Source: Leptospira semungkisensis
Lineage (GTDB): Bacteria; Spirochaetota; Leptospiria; Leptospirales; Leptospiraceae
DNA: 64,000 bases
Direction: 5' to 3'
Assembly (NCBI RefSeq): GCF_004770055.1
Contig: NZ_RQEP01000019.1
Location: 1-64,000, forward strand
Below, one piece after another: positions 50,571 to 59,069 of this stretch; position 1 is the stretch's first letter, and the number at the start of each line of letters is the position of its first letter. Below the pieces are notes generated by a model that saw nothing but the letters and a program-made list of their open reading frames with translations, made no database searches and was not told where the DNA came from. Made by a program: the position numbers and the translations under genes.

Positions 50571-51235
50571 AAATTCCTCGTAATATCGGGGTCGACTTTC
50601 TTTCGATTGGCGTTTCGCCAAGATTCTATCGCCGCGTGGTTTCCGCCCAAGAGTATATCTGGAACCTTCCAGCCATTGTAATCGGAAGGTTTCGTATATT
50701 GGGGATATTCTAATATATCCCTTTCGTTATGAGATTCTTCTTCTAGGCTCTCTCGGTCGCCTAAAAAGCCGGGCAAAAGCCTGGACACAGCATCCGTTAC
50801 ACAAAGGCTGGCCAAATCTCCGGCTGAAATTACATAATTTCCAAGGGACAGTTCTATGTCAACAAGATGCTCAGTTACTCGATGATCCACGCCTTCGTAA
50901 TATCCTGAGATGAAAGTGAGAGGCTTCTTCTGAGCTGCAAGCTTCTCCGCTACGCTTTGATCGAATGGGATTCCAGAAGGAGTCATTAGGATCACGAGTC
51001 CTTTTTCTTCTCCTAGAGACTTTAAGGCCAGATCTATCGGTTCTACTTTGAGAAGCATTCCCGGACCTCCTCCATACGGAGTGTCATCCACTTTTAAATG
51101 CTTATTATTGGAGAAGTCTCTGAGCTGCACTATGTTTACGGAGAAGACTCCGTTGCGGATTGCCTTCTCGTGTAGACCCTCTGAAAAATAAGAACCGATC
51201 TTAGAAGGAAATAAGGTGATGAAGTTAAATTTCAT
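50567..51235 (-). CDS. trmD: tRNA (guanine37-N1)-methyltransferase
   Basis: 222 residues, slightly shorter than E. coli TrmD. The SPOUT trefoil-knot motifs are present: [20 protein letters not shown] at the start, [38 protein letters not shown], and [20 protein letters not shown]. The conserved end region [20 protein letters not shown] follows. It methylates G37 of tRNAs to prevent frameshifting. ATG with GGAGG six bases upstream. Confidence 0.97.
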   Translation of the reverse strand: MKFNFITLFPSKIGSYFSEGLHEKAIRNGVFSVNIVQLRDFSNNKHLKVDDTPYGGGPGMLLKVEPIDLALKSLGEEKGLVILMTPSGIPFDQSVAEKLAAQKKPLTFISGYYEGVDHRVTEHLVDIELSLGNYVISAGDLASLCVTDAVSRLLPGFLGDRESLEEESHNERDILEYPQYTKPSDYNGWKVPDILLGGNHAAIESWRNANRKKVDPDITRNL

Positions 51236-51743
51236 TCCAGTCCTCCGGATCCTTGATCAGTATCTTTCCCTCATCCAAAAGGATTTTTCCAACGTGCTTA
51301 TTCACGTAAGGGATAAGTATTTCACTGTCTTTGGTCCGGAATACGAGTATAGCATGAGCTGGGTTTTCGATCAGGTCGATTAACTCCCAATCCAATTTGG
51401 TTCCATCTTCCGAATATGCTTGGAGACCTTTTAATTCGAAGAGATAATACTCTTCTCCCTTGGATTTTGGGAAATAGGATCTTTCTATATAGAGATCTCC
51501 GCCGATCAGAGCCGAGGCAGCTTCGGGGCTTGTAATCCCATCAATCTGTAGGATGACTCTTCCTGAATGGCGTTGTGCCTTTAAGATACGGATCGATATA
51601 GGTTCTCTGGAAGAGAATTCAAGAATAGCGTCGATTGGGAATTTAAGATCAGGAAGGGAACTTTCCTGAGCGACTAATTTAAGAAAACCCTTCAGTCCGA
51701 AGGGCTTTCCCAATTTCCCGGCTAGGATCCGAGTTTCAGTCAA
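51225..51743 (-). CDS. rimM: Ribosome maturation factor RimM
   Basis: The likely start is TTG at 51741-51743, overlapping the end of the KH gene by eight bases, giving 172 residues that begin near [20 protein letters not shown]. The N-terminal RimM beta-barrel and C-terminal PRC-barrel ([40 protein letters not shown]) are present. RimM assists 30S head assembly, often with S19. The frame is open to 51815, but that extra part lies antisense-like inside the KH reading frame and is not RimM-like. Start choice is moderately sure. Confidence 0.9.
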   Translation of the reverse strand: MTETRILAGKLGKPFGLKGFLKLVAQESSLPDLKFPIDAILEFSSREPISIRILKAQRHSGRVILQIDGITSPEAASALIGGDLYIERSYFPKSKGEEYYLFELKGLQAYSEDGTKLDWELIDLIENPAHAILVFRTKDSEILIPYVNKHVGKILLDEGKILIKDPEDWNEI

Positions 51744-51966
51744 TAATTTCCAGTGAGAAATTTTTGCCGGCTTTGACAGAAGCGGCGGTGAGAATTGCTC
51801 TGAGTGACTTTGCAATACGGCCGTTCTTACCGATCACCTTTCCCACATCCTTCGGGGAGACCCGGAGTTCTAAGACGGTTTGCTCATCGCCCTCGATTTC
51901 CTTTACGGAAATCTCCTCCGGATGATCTACTAAAGAAGTAACGATATAACGGATTAGATCTTCCAT
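51736..51966 (-). CDS. khpA: KH-domain RNA-binding protein (KhpA/YlqC)
   Basis: 76 residues, one KH domain: [40 protein letters not shown] with the VIGKNGR GxxG loop, then [18 protein letters not shown]. KhpA-type proteins bind RNA, often with KhpB/Jag. The place between rpsP and rimM is the same as in many bacteria. The ATG overlaps the rpsP stop (TAATG). Confidence 0.95.
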   Translation of the reverse strand: MEDLIRYIVTSLVDHPEEISVKEIEGDEQTVLELRVSPKDVGKVIGKNGRIAKSLRAILTAASVKAGKNFSLEIID

Positions 51967-52232
51967 TACTTCTTCAGAGATTGCTTGTATTCCGCCCAGA
52001 TTCCCTCGTGTTTAATGAGGTTCAGAACGGTTCCGGTAGGTTGAGCGCCTTTACCCAGCCAGTTTAGGATCTTCTCTTTATCAAGAGTTGTCTGACCTTT
52101 GATCTCAGCCGGATGGTAATGGCCAAGAATATCAATAAATTTACCGTCTCTAGGAGAGCGGCTATCAGCAGCCACAACCCGGTAGTGAGGGTTATTTTTG
52201 GCTCCAGTTCTTTGTAGTCTGATCTTAACCAA
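51966..52232 (-). CDS. rpsP: 30S ribosomal protein S16
   Basis: 88 residues beginning [20 protein letters not shown], followed by [20 protein letters not shown] and the [19 protein letters not shown] block, a complete S16. The start codon is TTG (52230-52232), with AAGGAA upstream; no ATG is available in the right place. It leads the ribosomal/tRNA-modification unit and has a recognisable promoter. Confidence 0.97.
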   Translation of the reverse strand: MVKIRLQRTGAKNNPHYRVVAADSRSPRDGKFIDILGHYHPAEIKGQTTLDKEKILNWLGKGAQPTGTVLNLIKHEGIWAEYKQSLKK

Positions 52233-52290
52233 AGTAAAATTCCTTCGTTTAAATAACGAGTGCGGGCTAGGGATAGCTCGCGCATTAAGC

Positions 52291-52319
52291 CATAATTTCG
52301 CAGAGAGCTCTTATGTCAA
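52291..52319 (-). promoter_or_regulatory. Candidate promoter of the rpsP operon
   Basis: On the minus strand a perfect TTGACA (52314-52319) is followed after 17 bases by ATTATG (52291-52296), about 60 bases before the rpsP start. This is the best sigma-70-like -35 box seen in the window and lies in the only sizable gap (126 bases) between rpe and rpsP. Confidence 0.55.
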
Positions 52320-52358
52320 GATTTATTACGAAGAGCTAAAATAGAGGGAAGAGTCAGA

Positions 52359-53009
52359 TCAGGCTTTCGAAGCCAGGCCTTTCAACCGAACTCCATTTTC
52401 TGTAGGATCTCCAGACTTGAAGAGCCCTGCTCCGACCACGCAAATATCCACTCCTGCCTTGGAAAGCTCTTGGATATTGGTGTCGTTTACTCCCCCGTCC
52501 ACTTCTAACTCGATCGGATAGGAAGAGATGAGCGACTTGACCTTGCGGATCTTGTCCATTCCCCCATCCACGAATTTTTGGCCGTAGAAACCTGGTTCTA
52601 CAGTCATGATAAGCACCAGATCTATATAAGGAAGTAAGGTCTCTAACACGTGAACAGGAGTTCCAGGGTTCAGAGAAACTCCTACCTTGGTCCCGTTCTT
52701 CTTGATCTCTTGAGCGAGACGAATCGGAAAGCGTGTGGTTTCTGCATGGAATGTTATGCAGTAAGGAGAAAGTTCATAGTACTTGGCTACATGGTTTTCT
52801 GGTTTTTCGACCATGAGGTGAACATCTAAAGGGATCTGGGTCATTGCCTTGATCTCCTTATTGATTGCCTCTCCGAAACTGATCTGAGGAACGAAGTTCC
52901 CGTCCATCACGTCCATGTGGACCAGGTCTATTCCCTCTTTCTTGAAATTAGGGACTGTGTTTGCGAGTGCTGTAAGTTGAGTGGCCAGAATGGAGGCAGA
53001 GATTTTCAA
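52359..53009 (-). CDS. rpe: Ribulose-phosphate 3-epimerase
   Basis: 216 residues, TIM-barrel epimerase: [72 protein letters not shown] and [13 protein letters not shown] contain the metal-binding His/Asp and the catalytic Asp residues. It interconverts ribulose-5-P and xylulose-5-P. The start codon is TTG, overlapping the PASTA gene stop (TTGA), so translation is coupled. Confidence 0.97.
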   Translation of the reverse strand: MKISASILATQLTALANTVPNFKKEGIDLVHMDVMDGNFVPQISFGEAINKEIKAMTQIPLDVHLMVEKPENHVAKYYELSPYCITFHAETTRFPIRLAQEIKKNGTKVGVSLNPGTPVHVLETLLPYIDLVLIMTVEPGFYGQKFVDGGMDKIRKVKSLISSYPIELEVDGGVNDTNIQELSKAGVDICVVGAGLFKSGDPTENGVRLKGLASKA

Positions 53010-54010
53010 AATTCGTTCTCGTAATCTTTAGATTTTACTTTGGAACCATTCACATCTAAAAGGACTAGGGTAACATCTCCGGTCCGATAAAAGACCGTTT
53101 GGATCTTCTCCCCTTCTTGGTAAGAAGTCGGAGAAGAGATCTCGATTTTCTTATTTTCGTCGTTCTGATCTTTTACGATCAGAGAATAGGTTCCATTTTC
53201 AGGAATCTTGTATTCGAAGCTTTCGTATCCGCTCTCTACATGCTCTTCCGGTTCAAAGTAAAATACCTTGAACTTGTATTCGTTACCGATCTTCTGAACG
53301 GATTCGATACGTCCACTTTCCGGACGGAATTTTGTAGCCACCACTTCTGCTTTAAAAGGCACTTTGGCTCGAGCAAGTGCTCTCTGCGCGAAAGCAAATG
53401 AATCTCCCGAACGAAAGTCCAAGCCTTGTGGACCTTCTCCTTGGATCTTCTTGCTTGCGGATTTAGTTACTAATAAGAATACTTTTTCGCCGGAGGTGGT
53501 GTTCTTTCCCGCCTCTGGGATTTGATCCACAATAGTGTCGGGAAGTTCTCCCTCTTTGGCTTCTACATACGTGATCCCGCCAAGAGTTAGAGAAACGTAA
53601 TTTTCTCCGGAGAGAACCTTCTCCATAAAATTCTTGGCAGAAGCAAGTGTTTGGCCTTTCAGATCAGGCATGATGATCCGATCCAGCCCTATGTTTACAG
53701 TTAAGGAAACCTTGGAACCGGCTTCGATCTCTCGTCCTGGTCGAATGGATTGGTAAATAATGACGCCGTCGGTTTTATCCGGATATCTTTTGGATTCCAG
53801 ACGGACCTTAAGCTGCAAGCGCATGAGTTCGTTATGAACTTCGTTATAGGGTTTTCCTACAACATCTGGCATAACCACCATATTCGCGCTCTTAGTACGA
53901 ACAAAAACTACTAGAAAGGCTGCTATAAAAAAGACAACCAAGCCGAATGCGATGAAAAAAAAGTAACCCCCGACGGGGAGATATTTAGAGCGGAGTTCTT
54001 CCTTAGTCAC
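53006..54010 (-). CDS. PASTA-domain membrane protein without kinase domain
   Basis: 334 residues: a short cytoplasmic N-terminus, one membrane helix (about 15-38, [20 protein letters not shown]), then PASTA repeats outside: [20 protein letters not shown] to about 108 and [20 protein letters not shown] to about 185, a third divergent one, and a C-terminal beta-rich domain (about 240-334). PASTA domains bind peptidoglycan fragments in PrkC/PknB kinases and PBPs. Here neither is attached. Starts at GTG overlapping the fmt stop (GTGA); followed by rpe. The place corresponds to prkC in the Firmicute order fmt-(rsmB-prpC)-prkC-(rsgA)-rpe. Confidence 0.85.
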   Translation of the reverse strand: MTKEELRSKYLPVGGYFFFIAFGLVVFFIAAFLVVFVRTKSANMVVMPDVVGKPYNEVHNELMRLQLKVRLESKRYPDKTDGVIIYQSIRPGREIEAGSKVSLTVNIGLDRIIMPDLKGQTLASAKNFMEKVLSGENYVSLTLGGITYVEAKEGELPDTIVDQIPEAGKNTTSGEKVFLLVTKSASKKIQGEGPQGLDFRSGDSFAFAQRALARAKVPFKAEVVATKFRPESGRIESVQKIGNEYKFKVFYFEPEEHVESGYESFEYKIPENGTYSLIVKDQNDENKKIEISSPTSYQEGEKIQTVFYRTGDVTLVLLDVNGSKVKSKDYENEF

Positions 54011-54951
54011 TCGAAGCGATCCTCATCCGTAATGCGGAAACCGTTTAGGAAATCGCCAACAGGCATTCTGTTTTTATTTTCCGGTTGAACGGAAATGAGT
54101 TCCAGAAAACGGCCATCTCCACACTGGAAAAGAAGGGCCTTTTTGTCCATTCGTTTCAATCTGCCTGGCTTCAGACCTTCTTCCGAAAAGTCGGACGGCT
54201 TGGTCTTCCAGAGTACGATTCTTTTTCCTCTGAACTGGCAAAAGCCTCCCAGGTCTGGGCTAAGGGCACGAATCCGATTGTGCAGTTCCATTGCGGGAAG
54301 ATTTAGATCCAAAATTCTTTGTTCGGCAAGGATCTTAGTGCAATACGTTGCCTTGGAATGATCCTGAGGGATTGCGTCAAAGGCCTTGTTTTTATTTCCC
54401 TTGAGTAAGGGAAGAAGAGAAGTGATTCCGGCGTTTGTGATCTTCTCCATGAGAGTTCCGGTATCATCTTCTAAGGAAATAGGAACTTCGGAGATTTGAA
54501 TGATATCTCCTTCGTCCATTTTTTCTCCCAAGCATTGGATGCTGATTCCGGTCTTAGTATATCCTTGCCAGAGTGCGGTCTGCACTGGAGAAGCTCCTCT
54601 CAGATCGGGAAGAATCGAACCATGAAGATTGATAGAACCGAATCTAGGAATCGAAAAGATTTCCTTTGGTAAGATGGAGCCATACGCAAACACAACATAT
54701 AAATCAGGAGAAAAAGAAGAGAAGTCGGACATTGCCTTTTCTTTTTCCTTCTTGATCGATTCATATTGAAAGACAGGAAGATTTGCCGAAAGAGCGATCT
54801 CTTTTACCGGACTGGGCTGCGGGGTTTTGCTTCTTCCCTTTGGACGATCCGGGTTTGTGACCACAAATTCGATCTGTATTTCAGGCTCTTCTAGCAAGGC
54901 CTGCAAAAGTTTGGAAGAAGGTTCCGGTGTTCCAAAAAATGCAATTTTCAT
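54007..54951 (-). CDS. fmt: Methionyl-tRNA formyltransferase
   Basis: 314 residues, normal. IAFFGTPEPSSKLLQALLEE at the start, FAYGSILPKEIFSIPRFGSI then NLHGSILPDLRGASPVQTAL (catalytic Asn-His and SxLPxxRG), and a C-terminal tRNA-binding domain with RIRALSPDLGGFCQFRGKRI. It formylates initiator Met-tRNA. No def gene is adjacent. The ATG overlaps the priA stop by one base. Confidence 0.97.
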   Translation of the reverse strand: MKIAFFGTPEPSSKLLQALLEEPEIQIEFVVTNPDRPKGRSKTPQPSPVKEIALSANLPVFQYESIKKEKEKAMSDFSSFSPDLYVVFAYGSILPKEIFSIPRFGSINLHGSILPDLRGASPVQTALWQGYTKTGISIQCLGEKMDEGDIIQISEVPISLEDDTGTLMEKITNAGITSLLPLLKGNKNKAFDAIPQDHSKATYCTKILAEQRILDLNLPAMELHNRIRALSPDLGGFCQFRGKRIVLWKTKPSDFSEEGLKPGRLKRMDKKALLFQCGDGRFLELISVQPENKNRMPVGDFLNGFRITDEDRFE

Positions 54952-56894
54952 CAGACTAGATCCAGTGGATCAAAATCCAATTCTAGGTAAACGTTTTTTG
55001 GGAGCTTGAGAGGACGGATCTCATTCTTCAAGATCTCTCTCCATTTGTTTTGAACGGTTGTCTTGATCAATATATGATTTCGGAAGTTCGCATCTATTTT
55101 ATAGAAAGGACAAGGAGCGGGTCCTAGAAGAATAGAATTCGGTTCCGGCAAATGCCTCTTTAAGACTCGATGGACTTCTTCTATTGTCTTAAGAGAGACT
55201 TCTTCGTCTTTTGATCGCGAAAGAATTCGAACTAGCCTAGAGAATGGAGGATAAAAGAGTTCTTTTCGAGTGGGAAGCTCAGATTCGTAAAATTGAATAT
55301 AGTCTTGGTCGAGCGCCATTCGGATGATCGGATGATCTGTCGTATTTGTTTCGATCAGCACTTCTCCTTCTAGATCGGAGCGCCCTGCTCTTCCTGCAAC
55401 CTGAGTCAGAAGAGAAAATACTCTTTCCCCCGCTCTGAAATCAGGAAGTCCTAATCCGATGCCTGCATTGAGGACTCCGACTAAGGTTACTCTTCCTGCA
55501 TCTAGTCCTTTCGAGATCATCTGCGTTCCCGTGAGTATGTCTATCTCTCCACCTACTAATCTTCCGATCACATCTGTAAGAACTGTTTTGTCCTGGATGG
55601 AATCCTGATCGAGTCTCTCCACTTTTGCGCCTGGAAAACTTTCGAGTAGGAACTCTTCCAATTTTTGAGTTCCTGTTCCCATCATTACGAGTTTTTCTCC
55701 AAGCCTTGCTTCTAACCGAGGCAAAGAATCCGTAAAACCACAGAGGTGACAGATAACGCTCCCTTTCTTGTGATAGCAAAGATGAGAGGTGCAATTCGGA
55801 CAAGGAATATAGGTTTTTTGGTTCTCCGAATACAGAAGCGGACTGTATCCTCTGCGGTTTAAAAGGAGGATTACCTGTTCTCTTCTGTCTAAGCGTTGCT
55901 TGATTGCAAATGTAAGTTTTGAGCCGATAAGTCTTGCATCTTTCTTGTTCTCTTCTATGCGAACCTTGGGAGGTTTTGCGGAACCGGGGCGTTTGCTTAA
56001 AACTTGAAGCCCTATCTTTCCTGTCTTTGCCAAATGATAGACTTCTAAAGAAGGAGTGGCTGAGCCTAATACTAAGACTGCTTTGTTTTGTCTGCATCTT
56101 TGTAAGGCGACCTGTCTTGCATGATATCTTGGAGTAGAATGTTCCTTAAAAGAACCATCATGTTCTTCGTCTATAATGACAAGGCCTAGATTTTGAATCG
56201 GTGCAAATACCGCGGATCTTGTTCCTACTGCGATCCTCTTTCTTCCATGAAGAAGATCGGTATATGCTTTGAATCTTTCTGAGACCTTCAGCGCCGAATG
56301 TAAGAGTGCTATTTGTCCTGGGAATACTGCTTCTAACTTGCGAATGATATGATAGGTAAGCCCAATTTCTGGAACTAAGAGTAAGATCCCTTTGTCTGTT
56401 TTCTGGAGAAGTTCTTGGATCAGATGCAGGTATACTTCTGTCTTTCCGCTTCCCGTGATTCCAAATAGAAGATGAACGGAATCCTTACCAAAGTCCGCCT
56501 TTATATTTTGAAATGCATTCTCTTGTTCATCGTTCAGTTTTAAAGGTTTTGTTTCGGAGACTTCTTCGTTTAATACTACTTTGGAATGTCTTCTTCCGGT
56601 TGGGATCATCTTATGGATGCATTCTCCGAGAGAAGCTAAATACTGCTCTTTTAACCAATATGCGAGTTGGATCTGTTCCTGGTTGATGATCGGTGTCTTG
56701 TCTACGATCTTATCTACCGGAAGTACTTGGTAGCTTGGCTCGTTATGGTGCAAAGAAAGAATGATGCCTTCTTCTTTTCTGCCTCTGAGTTTTGCTTCTA
56801 CCCGAACTCCGATCGGAGTTCCCGAGGGGACCTCATACGTGAATGTGTCCTCTAAAAGAGGAAGATCGAAGGCGACCTCCGCGTATTGGATCAA
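54951..56894 (-). CDS. priA: Primosomal replication-restart helicase PriA
   Basis: 647 residues, shorter than E. coli PriA (732). Order: N-terminal 3'-end-binding domain, winged helix, Walker A FGITGSGKTEVY (about 143-154), DEEH box (IDEEHDGSF), and helicase lobe 2 with QVAGRAGRSDLEGEV. Of the eight cysteines that bind two zincs in E. coli, only CPNC and CHLC remain; the first pair (now LLYSENQ) and last pair (now PRLEARLG) are missing. Starts at TTG, overlapping the upstream stop. Confidence 0.95.
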   Translation of the reverse strand: MIQYAEVAFDLPLLEDTFTYEVPSGTPIGVRVEAKLRGRKEEGIILSLHHNEPSYQVLPVDKIVDKTPIINQEQIQLAYWLKEQYLASLGECIHKMIPTGRRHSKVVLNEEVSETKPLKLNDEQENAFQNIKADFGKDSVHLLFGITGSGKTEVYLHLIQELLQKTDKGILLLVPEIGLTYHIIRKLEAVFPGQIALLHSALKVSERFKAYTDLLHGRKRIAVGTRSAVFAPIQNLGLVIIDEEHDGSFKEHSTPRYHARQVALQRCRQNKAVLVLGSATPSLEVYHLAKTGKIGLQVLSKRPGSAKPPKVRIEENKKDARLIGSKLTFAIKQRLDRREQVILLLNRRGYSPLLYSENQKTYIPCPNCTSHLCYHKKGSVICHLCGFTDSLPRLEARLGEKLVMMGTGTQKLEEFLLESFPGAKVERLDQDSIQDKTVLTDVIGRLVGGEIDILTGTQMISKGLDAGRVTLVGVLNAGIGLGLPDFRAGERVFSLLTQVAGRAGRSDLEGEVLIETNTTDHPIIRMALDQDYIQFYESELPTRKELFYPPFSRLVRILSRSKDEEVSLKTIEEVHRVLKRHLPEPNSILLGPAPCPFYKIDANFRNHILIKTTVQNKWREILKNEIRPLKLPKNVYLELDFDPLDLV

Positions 56895-57733
56895 ATTCTT
56901 TCTTTCACCTCAGTATGAAAGATCCCTAATTGAGAGAGGATGCTTTCCTTGATCTCTATTTCTTTCTTCTTTGCATCTTGGAATTCGGGACTTTCCGATT
57001 TGGAGGATTTTCTTTTTTGTTCTGCAGCGAGGATCGCTTCGGGTGAACGAAGAACGATCATCGGGACTCCAGGCTGGAATTCTAAGGTCTTTCCCATTTG
57101 TTTAGTTGCTTCTTCTTTTCCGAATAGAAGCGTAGCTGCCGCTCCGAGTAAGATGATTCCCTGGATTCCTTCTTCTTGGACAGTCTCGTTTACTTGTATC
57201 CTACAGTTTTCTGTTCTTCTTTTCCAATCAGATTCGTTGGATCTGTCTTGGGAGAATAGACAACCCGGAAATTCCTGGTAATAGAATTCCTTCATCGTAA
57301 ATCCGAAAACTTTCTGGATCATTCTATCGAATACATTCTCCGCTTCCGGGCTCCGAAATACTTTCAAAGGAGAGGTTTTTACGTAAGATTCTTTTCCCGG
57401 GGAAGTCTCTCCTGTATAATGTAAAACTAATATTTTCTTTCTTCCTCGAATGAGAAAATGACGGACGGCACTCAGTCTATCCGGGCAGAGTTTGCAAGTG
57501 AAATTACGATCATCCTTCTTTACAGGTGTTCTGACCTGAATTCCCGGCATAGAGGCTTGGGGTTTCGAAGAAGATACCAAAGGCCAATTCCAGGATTCCT
57601 TCCAGTTTAGATCCAAATCGTTCGGATCTAATTCTCCCTGTTTTTTTAGAATTGGGAACTGATCCGTCTGAATTAGGAATTTAAGATCTTGTAATATTCC
57701 TTTCAATTCTCTTAGGATGCCAGGCTTACTCAT
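56891..57733 (-). CDS. Uracil-DNA glycosylase family 4-like protein, divergent active site
   Basis: 280 residues. An unrecognised N-terminal region (1-75) is followed by a UDG-superfamily core: CKLC (Cys80, Cys83), ILVLHYTGETSPGKE in place of the GEAPG motif, FPGC (Cys158), ENC (Cys177), GIILLGAAATLLFG (LGxxA motif) and VLRSPEAIL in place of the catalytic HPS/HPA loop. The four cysteines fit the 4Fe-4S ligands of family 4 UDGs. The loss of the His suggests altered substrate or loss of glycosylase activity. It is coupled to priA (TTGA overlap) and ntrX. Confidence 0.7.
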   Translation of the reverse strand: MSKPGILRELKGILQDLKFLIQTDQFPILKKQGELDPNDLDLNWKESWNWPLVSSSKPQASMPGIQVRTPVKKDDRNFTCKLCPDRLSAVRHFLIRGRKKILVLHYTGETSPGKESYVKTSPLKVFRSPEAENVFDRMIQKVFGFTMKEFYYQEFPGCLFSQDRSNESDWKRRTENCRIQVNETVQEEGIQGIILLGAAATLLFGKEEATKQMGKTLEFQPGVPMIVLRSPEAILAAEQKRKSSKSESPEFQDAKKKEIEIKESILSQLGIFHTEVKERI

Positions 57734-59069
57734 GGATATCCTCCGCTTGTATGCCCAATGCCTTCATTTTTCTGTATAAATGAGATCTTTCTATTCCCAA
57801 GGATTTAGAAGTCTTAGAAACATTTCCTTCGTTCATCTGCAGTGTCTTAAGAATATATTGTTTTTCGAATTCTTCCTTGGCTCGTTTGAAATCTCCCTTT
57901 TCGACCAGATCGTTCGCTTTTACGAATCCTTTGAGGGAATCCTTTACATCCTGGGCTCGGATAACCTCTCCTACAGTCATGATACAGAGTCTTTCTACCA
58001 CATTCTTTAACTCGCGTATATTTCCTGGCCAAAAGTGATTCTCTAAGATGGAAAGCGCCTCTTTTTCTATGATTTTTGTAGGAAGATTATTTTCCTCTAT
58101 CGTATTTCGTACATAATAATCCACTAATAAAGGAATATCGGGTTTTCTATCTCTTAACGGAGGAATGATAATCGGGATCACATTCAAACGGTAATAGAGA
58201 TCCTCTCTGAACTTTCCTTCTTTGATCGCATCTTCTACCGGGATATTGGTAGCTGCGATCACTCTCACATCTACGGAGACTTGTTCCGTACTCCCCAATT
58301 TTTCGAATCTCTGTTCTTGCAAGATGCGGAGTACTTTTGCTTGGGTTGATAAGGACATATCACATATCTCGTCTAAGAATAGAGTCCCACCGTTTGCCGC
58401 TTCGAATTTACCGATCCTGGTCTCGCTCGCTCCTGTAAACGCTCCCTTTACATATCCGAAAAGTTCGGATTCTATCAATTCTTCCGGCAGAGCAGCACAA
58501 TTGATTTCTACAAAGGGTTGTTCCCTTCTTTTAGAATTTTGGAATATAGTCCTTGCGACTAGTTCCTTTCCAGTCCCGTTTTCTCCGTAGATAAACACTC
58601 TTGCGTTGGTCGCAGCGGCCTGAGCAATGGAGAATTTTACTTTTTGGATAGCGGAAGAATTTCCCAAGATCTCATCGTATTCTAATTTGATCTCAGGTGA
58701 ATCCGACTTTTCGGAATATACTAATGCTTCCTCGACTGCTTCGAGGACTTTGGCGATAGAGAGGGGTTTTTCTAAGAAATTCAATGCCCCTTTTTTCGTG
58801 GCCTGAACAGCAAGTTCTATGGTTCCGTGACCGGAGATCATTACAATCGGAACTGTAGGATAGATCTTCTTACATTCGTCTAGAATACTGAGCCCATCTT
58901 CTTTTCCGAGCCAAACATCCAAAAGAACTAGGCTAGGTCTTTCTATCTTAAGTTGTTTTAGGAAATTCTTTCCAGAAGAGAAATGTTCCGCTTCATAATT
59001 CTCATCTTCCAGAATATCCTTTAAGGATTTTCGAATTTCAGGTTCGTCGTCTACTATGAAGATTCTCAT
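57726..59069 (-). CDS. ntrX: Sigma-54-dependent response regulator (NtrX/AtoC type)
   Basis: 447 residues. Receiver domain with Asp51 (LVLLDVWLGKEDG), AAA+ activator with Walker A GENGTGKE (162-169), GAFTGA loop (209-214) for sigma-54 contact, NGGTLFLDEICDM, and a C-terminal Fis-type HTH (GNVSKTSKSLGIERSHLYRK). It activates RpoN promoters when phosphorylated. Its kinase gene overlaps just upstream (TAATG) and rpoN itself is four genes upstream. Targets are not shown by the sequence. Confidence 0.93.
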   Translation of the reverse strand: MRIFIVDDEPEIRKSLKDILEDENYEAEHFSSGKNFLKQLKIERPSLVLLDVWLGKEDGLSILDECKKIYPTVPIVMISGHGTIELAVQATKKGALNFLEKPLSIAKVLEAVEEALVYSEKSDSPEIKLEYDEILGNSSAIQKVKFSIAQAAATNARVFIYGENGTGKELVARTIFQNSKRREQPFVEINCAALPEELIESELFGYVKGAFTGASETRIGKFEAANGGTLFLDEICDMSLSTQAKVLRILQEQRFEKLGSTEQVSVDVRVIAATNIPVEDAIKEGKFREDLYYRLNVIPIIIPPLRDRKPDIPLLVDYYVRNTIEENNLPTKIIEKEALSILENHFWPGNIRELKNVVERLCIMTVGEVIRAQDVKDSLKGFVKANDLVEKGDFKRAKEEFEKQYILKTLQMNEGNVSKTSKSLGIERSHLYRKMKALGIQAEDIHE

